In this document: positions 5,360-15,288 of the stretch, piece by piece
Position numbering within the stretch: position 1 is the stretch's first letter
How the letters are laid out: every line of letters begins with the position of its first letter
Origin: a virus
Reading direction: 5' to 3' (one strand)
DNA length: 64,000 nucleotides
IMG/VR virus record: IMGVR_UViG_3300046311_000263
Span: 1-64,000 of that record
Translations under genes and position numbers: made by a program
The notes under the pieces: generated by a model
The model's database searches: none
What the model was told of the DNA's origin: nothing
Seen by the model: only the letters and a program-made list of their open reading frames with translations

Positions 5360-5616
5360 TGTTAGTAGCTTATCTAATGTTTTGTCTAACTACTGCAATA
5401 GTAGCTCATATATACTTATTTAGTCACATACTCTCCGTTGTTGAAGACGTAGACGGTAAAAAAAATAATCTCATAGAGTATAAGGGTATTACAGTTACAG
5501 TTATATTTTTACTAAGCCTTGTTCTGGCTCCCGTACTGGTAGGGATATTAGTATCTGACTATAACAGTGACGTCTTTATTGATGCTACTATTGAAGCATT
5601 TTTAAATAAGGATTAA
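5359..5616 (+). CDS. Small membrane protein
   Basis: 85 residues with two hydrophobic segments, about residues 2-24 (LVAYLMFCLTTAIVAHIYLF) and 44-66 (ITVTVIFLLSLVLAPVLVGI), joined by a charged loop. It probably sits in the host inner membrane. TAATG overlap with the gene before it. Role unknown. Confidence 0.65.
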   Translation: MLVAYLMFCLTTAIVAHIYLFSHILSVVEDVDGKKNNLIEYKGITVTVIFLLSLVLAPVLVGILVSDYNSDVFIDATIEAFLNKD

Positions 5617-5626
5617 AAAATATATA

Positions 5627-5655
5627 TTGACACGCAGTGGTCAATAGTCTATAAT
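5627..5655 (+). promoter_or_regulatory. Consensus sigma-70 promoter
   Basis: Perfect TTGACA (5627-5632) and perfect TATAAT (5650-5655) with a 17-base spacer. ATTGAC at 5626-5631 and GTCAAT at 5639-5644 form an inverted repeat over the -35 box and could be an operator. It drives the gene at 5682 and probably the two tRNAs behind it. Confidence 0.88.
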
Positions 5656-5681
5656 ATATACTTAAATCGGAAAAACTTTAA

Positions 5682-5951
5682 ATGAAAACTTTCACGTTTA
5701 CGTATACTAAAGACAACGGCGATACCTCTGAGCGCACTTTGCTAGCACTAGTTACTCCTGGTGGTACTATGTACGCTGGTATTGACCTAAGTTCTATGCC
5801 TCCGGAAAAGGCTCAGAACTTTGCAGCAGACGCAGCTAATCTGTATGATGAATACTTGGCAGATCTAAAGGCTCTTCAAGTAGAGTACGACATTAAGCAT
5901 AACTATCGTCAGTTTAAAGCCGAAAATATTTCAGATCTGACAGAAATCTAA
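5682..5951 (+). CDS. Hypothetical protein under a strong promoter
   Basis: 89 residues. The start shows a beta-hairpin-like KTFTFTYTKDNGDTSERTLL, then a helix-rich end. It sits 27 bases after a perfect -10 box, so it should be strongly expressed, and tRNA-Trp follows within a few bases. Family not recognised. Confidence 0.65.
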   Translation: MKTFTFTYTKDNGDTSERTLLALVTPGGTMYAGIDLSSMPPEKAQNFAADAANLYDEYLADLKALQVEYDIKHNYRQFKAENISDLTEI

Positions 5952-5954
5952 ATC

Positions 5955-6032
5955 AGCGACTTGCAGGTGTTACGGCAGCATACCGGCCTCCAAAGCCGTG
6001 TGGTCGGAGTTCGAATCTCTGGCTCGTCGCCA
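5955..6032 (+). tRNA. tRNA-Trp (anticodon CCA)
   Basis: Anticodon stem CGGC/GCCG with loop CTCCAAA (anticodon CCA), T arm CGGAG-TTCGAAT-CTCTG, and G plus encoded CCA. The acceptor AGCGACT pairs with GCTCGTC at five of seven positions. The D arm TGC/GCA is short. Confidence 0.75.
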
Positions 6033-6039
6033 ATAATTA

Positions 6040-6113
6040 GCTCTTATAGTACATTGGTAGTACAGTTGCCTTGTAAGCATCAGAAGTTAGTTCGATTCTA
6101 ACTTGGAGCACCA
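6040..6113 (+). tRNA. tRNA-Thr (anticodon TGT)
   Basis: Acceptor GCTCTTA/TTGGAGC (one mismatch), D stem GTAC/GTAC, anticodon loop CTTGTAA giving TGT, T stem GTTAG/CTAAC, and A plus encoded CCA. GGAG of its 3' acceptor strand (6105-6108) lies eight bases before the ATG at 6117 and is the only candidate ribosome binding site for that gene. Confidence 0.88.
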
Positions 6114-6116
6114 TAT

Positions 6117-6365
6117 ATGACAACTAAACCATTCCGAACCGTAGACTTAGATAAATTAAGTCAGTATTATGTTTTTTCTGAAAATGTAATACAGAAAACT
6201 CTATCTATTGCAGGTGAACAAGAGGTATCTCCAGAGGTCCTCCCGGATAGTTTGGTACCGACAAATTCTCTCTTGTATTTGTGTGTGTCTTATTGTATAA
6301 TGTACGACAAGCTATTAGAATATGAGCTTGTGGCTCACCCAAAACCCAACAAAACAATACATTAA
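6117..6365 (+). CDS. Hypothetical protein
   Basis: 82 residues beginning three bases after the CCA of tRNA-Thr. The only Shine-Dalgarno-like sequence is inside the tRNA acceptor stem. The protein has a hydrophobic helix (LLYLCVSYCIMYDKLLEY) and no recognised motif. A promoter for the next gene lies inside its 3' end. Confidence 0.6.
   Translation: MTTKPFRTVDLDKLSQYYVFSENVIQKTLSIAGEQEVSPEVLPDSLVPTNSLLYLCVSYCIMYDKLLEYELVAHPKPNKTIH
6273..6301 (+). promoter_or_regulatory. Sigma-70 type promoter inside a coding region
   Basis: TTGTAT (6273-6278) and TATAAT (6296-6301), spacer 17. It would start about 65 bases before the gene at 6374, which is closed by its own terminator. Confidence 0.6.
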
Positions 6366-6373
6366 GGTAGTAA

Positions 6374-6736
6374 ATGACGACTTGGACCCCAGAACTTAAA
6401 AAAGAAATCGTAGAAGCTTATCTTACTTCGGATCCCACTGCGGAAACGAATGCAGAAATCATGAAGGACATTGCTGACAGTTACGAAGATATGACTCCTA
6501 ACGGTGTTCGTCAAGTACTGGTGCAGGCAAATGTCTATGTTAAGAAAGAAGTTGCAACAGGCACTACTGCAGGCAAGAAGACAGACGGAGAAGGCGCTAA
6601 GCGCGTATCCAAAGAATCTCAGCTAGAGACACTACGCGTGGCTATTAAGGCTCGCGGCAAGACTGTAGACGAAGAGATTGTGTCTAAGATGACCGGCAAG
6701 GCTGCTGCATATTTCGTTACCGTTCTAGGTAACTAA
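6374..6736 (+). CDS. Myb/SANT-like DNA-binding protein
   Basis: 120 residues. The N-terminal part (TWTPELKKEIVEAYL, then IADSYEDMTPNGVRQVLVQA) reads like a three-helix SANT/Myb-type helix-turn-helix with the opening Trp, similar in pattern to the repeats of the protein at 9416. The middle is Lys/Gly-rich and probably a flexible linker. Codons are more G/C-ending than in neighbours, and the gene has its own promoter and a strong terminator, which together suggest high expression. A DNA-organising or regulatory role is inferred. Confidence 0.6.
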   Translation: MTTWTPELKKEIVEAYLTSDPTAETNAEIMKDIADSYEDMTPNGVRQVLVQANVYVKKEVATGTTAGKKTDGEGAKRVSKESQLETLRVAIKARGKTVDEEIVSKMTGKAAAYFVTVLGN

Positions 6737-6743
6737 TAGATAC

Positions 6744-6769
6744 AGGCTGCCTATGTGCAGCCTTTTTTG
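6744..6769 (+). terminator. Intrinsic terminator
   Basis: AGGCTGC and GCAGCCT form a 7-bp stem with a six-base loop, followed by a run of six T. It ends the unit for the gene at 6374 and lies only a few bases before the next ATG. Confidence 0.88.
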
Positions 6770-6771
6770 TT

Positions 6772-7360
6772 ATGGCAACACGTAAATCAAAAAACGGTGA
6801 CACCGAACGACTAGACGATGCCAGTATGGATCGTGTAATAGAACTACTTGCCAATAAAGGTACTAAGAAAGACGCCTGCGCAATACTAAATATTTCATAT
6901 AATACTACCAGGCTAGGTACCCTGATAGAGAAATACTTGGAGAAAAAGCGCAAAGACGCTGAAAAGCGTGCAGAACGTAGAGGTAAACCCGCTACGACTG
7001 CTGAAATTGTATTCGCCATTGAAGGCTATCTAGAAGGTCGTACTGTAGAGTCTATTGCAGATTCTCTTTATCGGGGCGCTACGTTTGTAAATAGCATTCT
7101 GAGAACTAACGGAGTACCTTTAAGAAGCGTGCCACAAGACTACTTCAAGCCTGGACTAGTTCCAGATGAAGCCTGTAGAGACTCTTTTAAAGTGGGAGAA
7201 AAAGTCTACAGCATGCGATATGATTCTCTGGCCGTAATTCGTAGTGAATTTAAACCTGGCATTTACTGTATTTACCTAATGTCTGATAGGCAAAAACAAT
7301 TTGCCTATCAAGAAGCTTGTGAACTAGCTTCTCTAGACCATCTTAGAAAGCTAGGCGTAA

Positions 7361-7368
<8 letters not shown>
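6772..7368 (+). CDS. Helix-turn-helix DNA-binding protein
   Basis: 198 residues. Two helix-turn-helix-like blocks are visible: about residues 17-45 (MDRVIELLANKGTKKDACAI, then LNISYNTT) and about 75-105 (TTAEIVFAIEGYLEGRTVES with ADSLYRGATFVNSIL). A basic helix (EKKRKDAEKRAERR) separates them. The C-terminal 70 residues look like a small beta domain (VGEKVYSMRYDSLAVIRS). It may regulate transcription. The family is not named with certainty. Start ATG follows the terminator closely. Confidence 0.6.
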
Positions 7369-8591
<1,223 letters not shown>

Positions 8592-8602
8592 AAAAAATAG
8601 AC

Positions 8603-8631
8603 TTGATTTATAAATGCTTTCGTATTATAAT
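8603..8631 (+). promoter_or_regulatory. Promoter between the two ligase genes
   Basis: TTGATT (8603-8608) and TATAAT (8626-8631), spacer 17. The expected start (about 7 bases after the -10 box) coincides with the ATG at 8638, so the transcript would be leaderless or nearly so. Confidence 0.8.
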
Positions 8632-8637
8632 AATACC

Positions 8638-9423
8638 ATGACGACGCAAAAAGCAAACACAACATTTATCGACGAACCTACTGAATGCCCGGCATGTTCC
8701 TACACTCTAGATAAGGTCAAAGACCAATTATTCTGTAGGAATACTGCGTGCCCAGCTCAGATCAATAAAAAGATTGAACACTTTTGTAAAGTGTTAAGTA
8801 TTAAAGGTATGGGCCCAGTTACAGTTAAAAAACTGCAACTAAAAGAGCTCACAGAAGTGTACTATATTGATTGGGAAGAGGCCCGAAAGGTACTCGGAGA
8901 AAAAGTAGCGCTTAAACTGCAAGATGAAGTTCTAAAAAGTAGAAATGCTAGTTTGGAAACAGTGCTTGCAGCTATGTCTATTCCCTTATTTGGTGAAACT
9001 GCAGCAGCTAAGCTAAGTAAGGTAATTTCTAATATTCATGAAATTACTCCGGAAAAATGTAAAGAAGCAGGTCTAGGTGACAAAGTTACTGAAAACCTAA
9101 TGAATTGGATGAATACAGAAGGTAAGGAAATTATACCCTTTCTTCCATTTACATACCAAGTATCGAATAAAAGTAGTGCCTCAGAGAACTCTAAAACTGT
9201 GTGTATTACTGGAAAATTAAAGTCCTATAAGAAGAAGGCGGATGCTGAGGAAATTCTCAGAGCTGCTGGATTCCGTCTAGTAGACTCCGTTACAAAAACT
9301 ACGGATTATCTAGTTGATGAAGGCAATCTTGCATCTAGCAAACGACAAACCGCCGAAAAATACGGCATTACTATTATAACCGATCTAAATGATCTAATTG
9401 AAAGAAAAGCATTAAATGACTGA
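8638..9423 (+). CDS. NAD-dependent DNA ligase, C-terminal subunit (zinc finger, HhH, BRCT)
   Basis: 261 residues from ATG 8638 (an upstream in-frame ATG at 8614 lies inside the promoter). In order: a four-Cys zinc finger (CPAC near residue 14 and C-x4-C in CRNTACPAQ near 29), helix-hairpin-helix region (FCKVLSIKGMGPVTVKKL and the repeats after it), and a BRCT domain (KTVCITGKLKSYKKKADAEE to the C-terminus). These complete the LigA architecture and would pair with the product of 7635-8591. The end overlaps the next gene (ATGACTGA). Confidence 0.88.
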   Translation: MTTQKANTTFIDEPTECPACSYTLDKVKDQLFCRNTACPAQINKKIEHFCKVLSIKGMGPVTVKKLQLKELTEVYYIDWEEARKVLGEKVALKLQDEVLKSRNASLETVLAAMSIPLFGETAAAKLSKVISNIHEITPEKCKEAGLGDKVTENLMNWMNTEGKEIIPFLPFTYQVSNKSSASENSKTVCITGKLKSYKKKADAEEILRAAGFRLVDSVTKTTDYLVDEGNLASSKRQTAEKYGITIITDLNDLIERKALND

Positions 9424-10177
9424 AACTGTTAATAAGAAGTGGACTGATGAGACTGTTGCGACCCTAGTCGCTGGTGTAGGTACTGAGCGTCCGGTATCAG
9501 CCGCTATTGTAGAAAGCCTAGCTACAGCTATCGGTACTTCTGTACGTTCCGTTGCCGCTAAGCTGCGTCAAATGGACTACGAAGTAGCTTCTATGGCTAA
9601 GGAAAAGGTTCCTACCTTTAACGCTGAACAAAGTGACGAGCTTAAGGCTTTTGTTACCGAAAACAGCGGAACCTTTACCTATAAGGAAATTGCTGAGCAT
9701 TTTGCTCAAGGCGCTTTCAGTGCCAAGCAAGTTCAAGGTAAGTTACTGGCTATGGAACTAACTAGCCACGTAAAGCCCGCCGAAAAGGTGGAGGCTGCCC
9801 GTACCTATACGGAAGCCGAAGAAGTTAAGTTCCTGGCTATGGCATTGGGTGGTAGCTTCATCGAAGACATTGCTGCGGCTCTGGGCAAGGAAATTGCTAG
9901 CGTACGCGGCAAGGCTCTTTCTCTTACTCGTAGTGGTAAGCTAGAAAAGATTCCTTCGCAGAAGGAGAGCCATGCTAAGGACAACGTTGACCCTGTTGTG
10001 GCTCTTGGTGACGCTCTGTCAAAGATGACCGTGGCTGATATTGCCAAGGCAGTCGATAAGACCGAACGAGGTGTTCGTACTCTACTGACCCGTCGTGGTA
10101 TTAAGGTTGTAGATTATGATGGCGCTGCAAAGAAAGAAAAAGCGCTTGCAAATAAAGCAGCAACTGTTACTGCCTAA
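9416..10177 (+). CDS. Tandem Myb/SANT-like repeat DNA-binding protein
   Basis: 253 residues. Four blocks of about 55-65 residues each read as small helical DNA-binding repeats: KKWTDETVATLV to SVAAKLRQM, FNAEQSDELKAFV to QVQGKLLAM, YTEAEEVKFLAMALG to VRGKALSL, and DPVVALGDALSK to RGVRTLLTRRG. Each ends in a helix with basic residues, like a recognition helix. Codon choice is markedly different from neighbours (AAG, GGC, GCT, CGT), typical of a highly expressed gene, and a strong terminator follows. A nucleoid-like or genome-organising role is plausible but inferred. Confidence 0.65.
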   Translation: MTETVNKKWTDETVATLVAGVGTERPVSAAIVESLATAIGTSVRSVAAKLRQMDYEVASMAKEKVPTFNAEQSDELKAFVTENSGTFTYKEIAEHFAQGAFSAKQVQGKLLAMELTSHVKPAEKVEAARTYTEAEEVKFLAMALGGSFIEDIAAALGKEIASVRGKALSLTRSGKLEKIPSQKESHAKDNVDPVVALGDALSKMTVADIAKAVDKTERGVRTLLTRRGIKVVDYDGAAKKEKALANKAATVTA

Positions 10178-10190
10178 TATTAGGTAATTT

Positions 10191-10222
10191 AAAAGGCCGG
10201 AGACTTACCCCTCCGGCCTTTT
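10191..10222 (+). terminator. Intrinsic terminator
   Basis: AAAAGGCCGGAG and CTCCGGCCTTTT form a 12-bp stem with an 8-base loop. The symmetry would allow termination from either side. It closes the ligase/Myb-like unit. Confidence 0.9.
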
Positions 10223-10239
10223 AGCATTGGAGAATTATA

Positions 10240-10494
10240 ATGAGCACTAAATATACAAAGATACCCGTTGTTCTTAGTTTTGATTATAACGCTCCTATTG
10301 GCGAACTAATTATAGACACTTCACAGCTACCGAAAACAGCAGACTTCTGCTTATCAATAAGCTATAGAGCTGGAGTGGTATCTGTAGGATATCCTGATAC
10401 ATATGAAGAAATAATATGCATTTCTCCAGTTATGGATTTGGACTATATTAAATATTTGGATAATAAAAATGCATGTAACAATAAATTATCATGA
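10240..10494 (+). CDS. Hypothetical protein
   Basis: 84 residues after a good ribosome binding site (GGAG, eight bases before ATG). Beta-rich appearance (IPVVLSFDYNAPIGELIIDT; VSVGYPDTYEEIICISPV). It overlaps the next gene by 26 bases and belongs to the operon that leads into the replicative helicase. Family unknown. Confidence 0.65.
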   Translation: MSTKYTKIPVVLSFDYNAPIGELIIDTSQLPKTADFCLSISYRAGVVSVGYPDTYEEIICISPVMDLDYIKYLDNKNACNNKLS

Positions 10495-10768
10495 CGATAC
10501 AATACTTACTGTTGAAGAGGCTGTAAAACTAGCCCACCAGACTTATGGCAAGTCAGCAAAAGTTCAGGTTCAACCTGACTCATTTGCGCCACACGACCTA
10601 ATATACTTCGGAATTCAGCAAGTAATTACTCATAGGCAGCTATCTATACTATATGACAGTAAGTATAGCTATCAACAAGACCTACAACTATTAAGAGCTG
10701 AAACTTTAAAGAAGTTAGAAGAACTTCTAGATGCAGTTATTATAGACAATGAAGGACGCGTAGCATAA
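10469..10768 (+). CDS. Hypothetical protein before the helicase gene
   Basis: 99 residues, with a beta start (MHVTINYHDDTILTVEEAVK) and a long C-terminal helix (QQDLQLLRAETLKKLEELLD). Its stop shares one base with the helicase start (TAATG). A helicase-loading or accessory role could be guessed from position only. Confidence 0.6.
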   Translation: MHVTINYHDDTILTVEEAVKLAHQTYGKSAKVQVQPDSFAPHDLIYFGIQQVITHRQLSILYDSKYSYQQDLQLLRAETLKKLEELLDAVIIDNEGRVA

Positions 10769-12150
10769 TGGACTGCAGTGCAGTTGTATTAAACAAGCTA
10801 CTGACTGAACGTGATCTAGAAATATGGAGTAAATTAAAGCTAGCGTTTGTAGACTCCTCTTATTCTAGCGTGTATAGTGCCATTTCTAAGCATTATGACC
10901 GCTACGGATTATTACCATCTTTCGAAGAGCTCGATCTAGAAGTTAGAGAAGGAGTAGCAAAAAATACTTTAGCTATTCTTAAACTAATAGACGAGCCCGA
11001 TATTAGTGCAGAAGTAGCTTTAGATGCATTAATTGATCAATATACACAGGATCAGACAGTACACTTATTAGATAAGTTTATTGATAAACTACCTTTGTAT
11101 GACACGCAGGAAATAAAAGACAACTTAGCCGATATAGTACTAAAGTTAGATGAGAAAACTCTAACTACTGAGGGTGTTTATAGCATGGCGGATATCATGC
11201 TGTTTAAGTCTCCAGACGATCTAAAGCGTGATAGAGTGTACCTTGGACTAAATAACGTATTTGACAGCGTACTAGGCGGTGTAGCTAGACAGGAACTAAT
11301 TCTTCTAGGTGGCCCGCGGGGAGCTGGTAAATCCATTACATCTAGTAATATATGTGCTAATCAGTATAGAAGTGGTAATACTGCTGTACTATTTACAATC
11401 GAAATGATTGCGCACGAAGTGTTAGAACGAAATCAAGCTATTTTAGCTGATGTGCCTTATATGGGACTAAAGCAGAATAACTTGTCTGAAGATGACCTAT
11501 TAAAGGTTATTAAGTCTAGAGCAGAAATGTTTCAGGACGCAGATGACTTAGTTCAAGAATATATATACTCGCGCGATAAGTTCAAGTTCGAATCTAGACT
11601 AGTACGAGAAAAATCTCTAAAACCAGATAATCAGATAATCATAATAGATGATAGAGCTTTGACTCTTACATCTATAGATCTACATTTAGGTAAGCTAAAG
11701 GCTAAATTCGGGGATAAACTTACAGTTTGCGTTGTTGACTACTTAAATCAGATAGTGCATGATGGTGGTGGTACAGATCAGTTTGACTGGAAACCTCAGA
11801 TAATTATATCTAAACGTCTTAAGGAGCTTGCTAGAAAACATGACGTAGTTATGTTTTCACCTTACCAGATAGATGCTTCAGGAGAGGCTAGATTCGCTAA
11901 AGGCATTCTAGACGCTGCGGATATTGCTATTGTTATGGAGTCTCACGAGAAAGAGGCTAAGGCTATGTCTTTCCATACGACTAAAATTCGTGGGGGTCCT
12001 CCTATTAGCTTTACCAGTCCAATTGATTGGGATACTTTAAATATATCCCCAATTTCTATCGACAAGCCAGAAAAAGCAGAAAAGAAAAGTGAGAAGAAAG
12101 AAAAAACTTCTCACAAAACAGGAGAAGGGGCTGTTGACGCTCCTTGGTAA
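10768..12150 (+). CDS. DnaB-like replicative DNA helicase
   Basis: 460 residues. Walker A is GGPRGAGKS (about residues 178-186), a TIEM block (about 208-211) fits DnaB motif H1a, Walker B is VCVVDYLNQI (about 325-334), then motif H3/H4 SKRLKELARKHDVVMFSPYQ and a final KIRGGP loop. This is the RecA-like core of DnaB-family helicases; the N-terminal 130 residues are helical as in DnaB primase-binding domains. It unwinds DNA 5' to 3' at the fork and precedes primase and polymerase genes in order. The C-terminal tail is Lys/Glu-rich. Confidence 0.9.
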   Translation: MDCSAVVLNKLLTERDLEIWSKLKLAFVDSSYSSVYSAISKHYDRYGLLPSFEELDLEVREGVAKNTLAILKLIDEPDISAEVALDALIDQYTQDQTVHLLDKFIDKLPLYDTQEIKDNLADIVLKLDEKTLTTEGVYSMADIMLFKSPDDLKRDRVYLGLNNVFDSVLGGVARQELILLGGPRGAGKSITSSNICANQYRSGNTAVLFTIEMIAHEVLERNQAILADVPYMGLKQNNLSEDDLLKVIKSRAEMFQDADDLVQEYIYSRDKFKFESRLVREKSLKPDNQIIIIDDRALTLTSIDLHLGKLKAKFGDKLTVCVVDYLNQIVHDGGGTDQFDWKPQIIISKRLKELARKHDVVMFSPYQIDASGEARFAKGILDAADIAIVMESHEKEAKAMSFHTTKIRGGPPISFTSPIDWDTLNISPISIDKPEKAEKKSEKKEKTSHKTGEGAVDAPW

Positions 12151-12152
12151 TA

Positions 12153-13016
12153 ATGAGTGACGCGGTACTAAATCTATTAAATAATCAAAAATTAGCCTTT
12201 ACCGTCTCAGGTAGGGACTATCTAATACGGTGCTTAAACCCTAAGCATGACGATTCTAGTCCGTCCCTTAGAATTGATAAGCTTACAGGTATTGCGCACT
12301 GCTTTGCCTGCGGATGGAAAAGAAACCTATTCAGACACTATGGTATATTAACTACACCAATTCCTGTAAAAGTTTCTAAGCTAAAAGCCAAATTACTCGA
12401 GCTTGCTACAGTTTCGGAGGTCTCTTTACCAGAAGATTCTTACCCTTACACTAAAGTCTTTAGGGGTATATCCGTAAGTACTCTTAAAAAGTTTGAAGCT
12501 TTTTATACTACCGGAGAGGAAAAGCTAGAGGATAGAGTATGTTTTCCTATAAGAGATATTACTGGCAAATGTGTAGTACTGTTAGGTAGGCATGTACTTA
12601 GTAATGCTGAGAAGCGTTACGAGATATTTCCTTCTGGCAGGCCTGTACCCTGCTACCCTATGATATTTGAAGAAGCTACTACTAGCGCAGTTCTTGTAGA
12701 AGGCATATTTGATATGTTAAATCTATACGACAAAGGTATAAAAAATGTAGTTTGTTGTTTTGGAACTAATACTCTAAAAAAGGAAGCCAAGTATATGCTG
12801 CTTCCTTTAAAAGCTCAAGGTATTCATAAGCTATACCTAATGTTTGATGGGGATGACGCAGGCAGAAACTCTATGAAGGAGCTCACGCCTATTCTAGAAG
12901 ATTTAGGTTTCCAAGTGTATATTCTAGAGTTAGAAGACGAGCTAGACCCAGGAAACCTGAACCAGTCACAAGTAGACATATATAAAAAATACATACATGA
13001 AAATAGCAATAATTGA
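12153..13016 (+). CDS. DnaG-type DNA primase
   Basis: 287 residues from ATG 12153; an in-frame TTG nine bases upstream overlaps the helicase end and is less likely. Zinc-binding residues appear in RCLNPKHDDSSPSLRID and HCFACGW (about residues 26-52), matching the CHC2 zinc domain. The TOPRIM domain shows VEGIFDMLNLY (about 182-192) and the acidic motif FDGDDAGR (about 230-237). It makes RNA primers for the helicase next to it. Its end overlaps the polymerase start by 20 bases. Confidence 0.9.
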   Translation: MSDAVLNLLNNQKLAFTVSGRDYLIRCLNPKHDDSSPSLRIDKLTGIAHCFACGWKRNLFRHYGILTTPIPVKVSKLKAKLLELATVSEVSLPEDSYPYTKVFRGISVSTLKKFEAFYTTGEEKLEDRVCFPIRDITGKCVVLLGRHVLSNAEKRYEIFPSGRPVPCYPMIFEEATTSAVLVEGIFDMLNLYDKGIKNVVCCFGTNTLKKEAKYMLLPLKAQGIHKLYLMFDGDDAGRNSMKELTPILEDLGFQVYILELEDELDPGNLNQSQVDIYKKYIHENSNN

Positions 13017-15288
13017 TAAAGCCCCTTCTAGAAATGACTATAGTAAATACTTTTCATTTAGTTACGAACACTTTCATATGTCCAGTGTTCCAGTACAAAA
13101 GCTACTTAAAAGGGATGTAGACTTAGAAATTGATTTAAGCTACTATGATCTAGTTATATTGGTAGGATCTGAAGCGGCTAAAGAGTACGCAAAAATTACT
13201 AGTGTTACAAATTATGCAGGGCAGTTAATTAAAGATAAATTTGTAGCTCTTACTAATCCAGCGGTGCTACTGTTTAAACCAGAAGGTAAACAAGACTTTG
13301 ATAGGGCAGTAGAACGAATTAACTTATATGTTTCTAACGGTATTAAACGTAATACTGCCGGAGACTTTAAAGGTATAGACAATAGAGAAGAAGCTAAAGC
13401 ATTCTTACTGGAAATTCTACACAGTGATGCCCCGGCAGTAGCAACAGATACTGAAACAACTGCACTTTACCCTAGGGATGGGCATATTTTAGGTATGTCT
13501 CTATCCTATAAAAAGGGTTATGGTAGATATATTTTATCAGATGTTTTAGACGACGAACTATTAGGTATATATCAAGAAATTGTTGATACCAAGGAAATTG
13601 TATTTCATAACCTGAAATTTGACTTCAAAATGATAGAATATCATTTTGGCATTAAATTTCGCAGAGACCATGTTCACGATACAATGGTTATGCACTACAT
13701 TCTAGACGAAAACGGATCACACGGTTTAAAGCCTTTGGCGCTTAAATACACGGAATACGGAGATTACGATGCGGATCTATCCGAATTTATTTCATCGTAC
13801 TGTTCTACCCATTCAATTCTTCGAGACGATTTTACTTGGGATTTAATTCCGTTTGAAATTATTTCCTTATACGCGGCTATAGACCCTACAGCTACTCTAG
13901 AACTTTATTATAAGTTCAGGCCTATTATAGATGGAAACGTAAAGTTTAGCTCGGTTTATTACAAGCTACTATTACCAGGTACTTTGTTTCTTAATGATAT
14001 GGAAGAAGTAGGTATACCTATTAGTATTAAGCGTATGAGAGTAGCCGATACCTATCTAGATAACGAGATTGATGCGGCTAGGTTAGCTATTTATGAGTTT
14101 CCTGAAATAGCTTTGTTTGAGCAAGAGCAAGGAGTGATCTTTAACCCTAACTCTGTTCAGCAGCTACGTAAGGTATTGTTTGACTATCTAAACCTTACTC
14201 CTACAGGTAAGCTAACAGCAACGGGGGCTATCTCTACTGACGCAGAAGTATTAGAACAGTTGAGTGAAGACCACCCTCTTCCGGCGGCTATTCTTAAAGT
14301 GCGTCAACTTACTAAGATTAAAAATACTTACATAAGTAAAATTCTGCCTCAGATAGATAGAGATGGTAGAATTCGTACAAACTTCAATCTTATATTTACT
14401 ACTTCTGGTAGACTGTCTAGTAGTGGTAAATTTAACGCGCAACAAATACCTAGAGACAATCCAATCATTAAGGGCTGTATCGTAGCCCCTGATGGGTATA
14501 AAATAGTCTCTCAGGACTTGCAAACAGGGGAGATGTATTACGCAGCTGTACTGAGCGGAGATAAAAATCTACAAAAAGTATTCGTGGATAAGGGTGGAGA
14601 CTTCCACAGCAGTATTGCTAAAATGGTATTTGATTTACCCTGCGAAGCTAAGGACGTTAAAGAACTATACCCAGACATGAGACAGTCTGCTAAAGCTATT
14701 TCTTTTGGTATTCTGTATGGATCGGGCCCACAAAAAGTAAGTGACACTGTTAGTAAAGCAACCGGTGAGTACTATGGTATTGATAGAGCTAAGGAAGATA
14801 TTAGCACTTATTTTACTAAATTCAATAAGTTAAAGAAGTGGCTAAAAGATAGAGAAAGTTTTATACGAGCTAATGGGTTTACATATTCCTTCTTTGGTCG
14901 TAAGCGTAGACTAATCAATGTATTTTCTTCTGATAAGGGTATTGCAGCACACGAAGTTCGCTCAGGAATTAACTCTGAAGTACAGTCTATTTGTTCCGAT
15001 GTTAACTTACTAGGAGCAATAGATACTGCTAACGCTATTAAGCATCTAGATGCTAAGATATTCATGTTAGTACACGACTCTATTGTCGCTATAGTTAAAG
15101 ATGAAGATGTTGAAGAGTATTGCGCTATACTTCGTAGAGAAACTCAAAAAGATCGAGGCTGCTCTATTCCGATGACTCCAATCGGAGTAGATCAAGAAGT
15201 AGGACAGGACTATTCATTTGGAAAATTTGACAAGTATTACAGCTTTGAGTCAGGTAGCTTATCCCGTATTCCTGTTGGGCCTAAGTAA
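12997..15288 (+). CDS. Family A DNA polymerase with 3'-5' exonuclease
   Basis: 763 residues. Exonuclease motifs: ATDTETTALYP (about 148), HNLKFDFK (about 203), YAAIDPTATLELYY (about 291). Polymerase motif A is QDLQTGEMYYAAV (about 504) where most family members have D-x-S-x-x-E; motif B is RQSAKAISFGILYGSG (about 561); motif C is VHDSIV (about 691). No 5' nuclease domain is present; that activity is the separate gene at 22335. The N-terminal 130 residues resemble no domain I can name. This is the replicative polymerase of the phage. Confidence 0.95.
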   Translation: MKIAIIDKAPSRNDYSKYFSFSYEHFHMSSVPVQKLLKRDVDLEIDLSYYDLVILVGSEAAKEYAKITSVTNYAGQLIKDKFVALTNPAVLLFKPEGKQDFDRAVERINLYVSNGIKRNTAGDFKGIDNREEAKAFLLEILHSDAPAVATDTETTALYPRDGHILGMSLSYKKGYGRYILSDVLDDELLGIYQEIVDTKEIVFHNLKFDFKMIEYHFGIKFRRDHVHDTMVMHYILDENGSHGLKPLALKYTEYGDYDADLSEFISSYCSTHSILRDDFTWDLIPFEIISLYAAIDPTATLELYYKFRPIIDGNVKFSSVYYKLLLPGTLFLNDMEEVGIPISIKRMRVADTYLDNEIDAARLAIYEFPEIALFEQEQGVIFNPNSVQQLRKVLFDYLNLTPTGKLTATGAISTDAEVLEQLSEDHPLPAAILKVRQLTKIKNTYISKILPQIDRDGRIRTNFNLIFTTSGRLSSSGKFNAQQIPRDNPIIKGCIVAPDGYKIVSQDLQTGEMYYAAVLSGDKNLQKVFVDKGGDFHSSIAKMVFDLPCEAKDVKELYPDMRQSAKAISFGILYGSGPQKVSDTVSKATGEYYGIDRAKEDISTYFTKFNKLKKWLKDRESFIRANGFTYSFFGRKRRLINVFSSDKGIAAHEVRSGINSEVQSICSDVNLLGAIDTANAIKHLDAKIFMLVHDSIVAIVKDEDVEEYCAILRRETQKDRGCSIPMTPIGVDQEVGQDYSFGKFDKYYSFESGSLSRIPVGPK

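Noticed and set aside
8614-8637. Earlier ATG for the second ligase gene
   Set aside because: It falls between the -35 and -10 boxes of the promoter, so a transcript from that promoter would not contain it.
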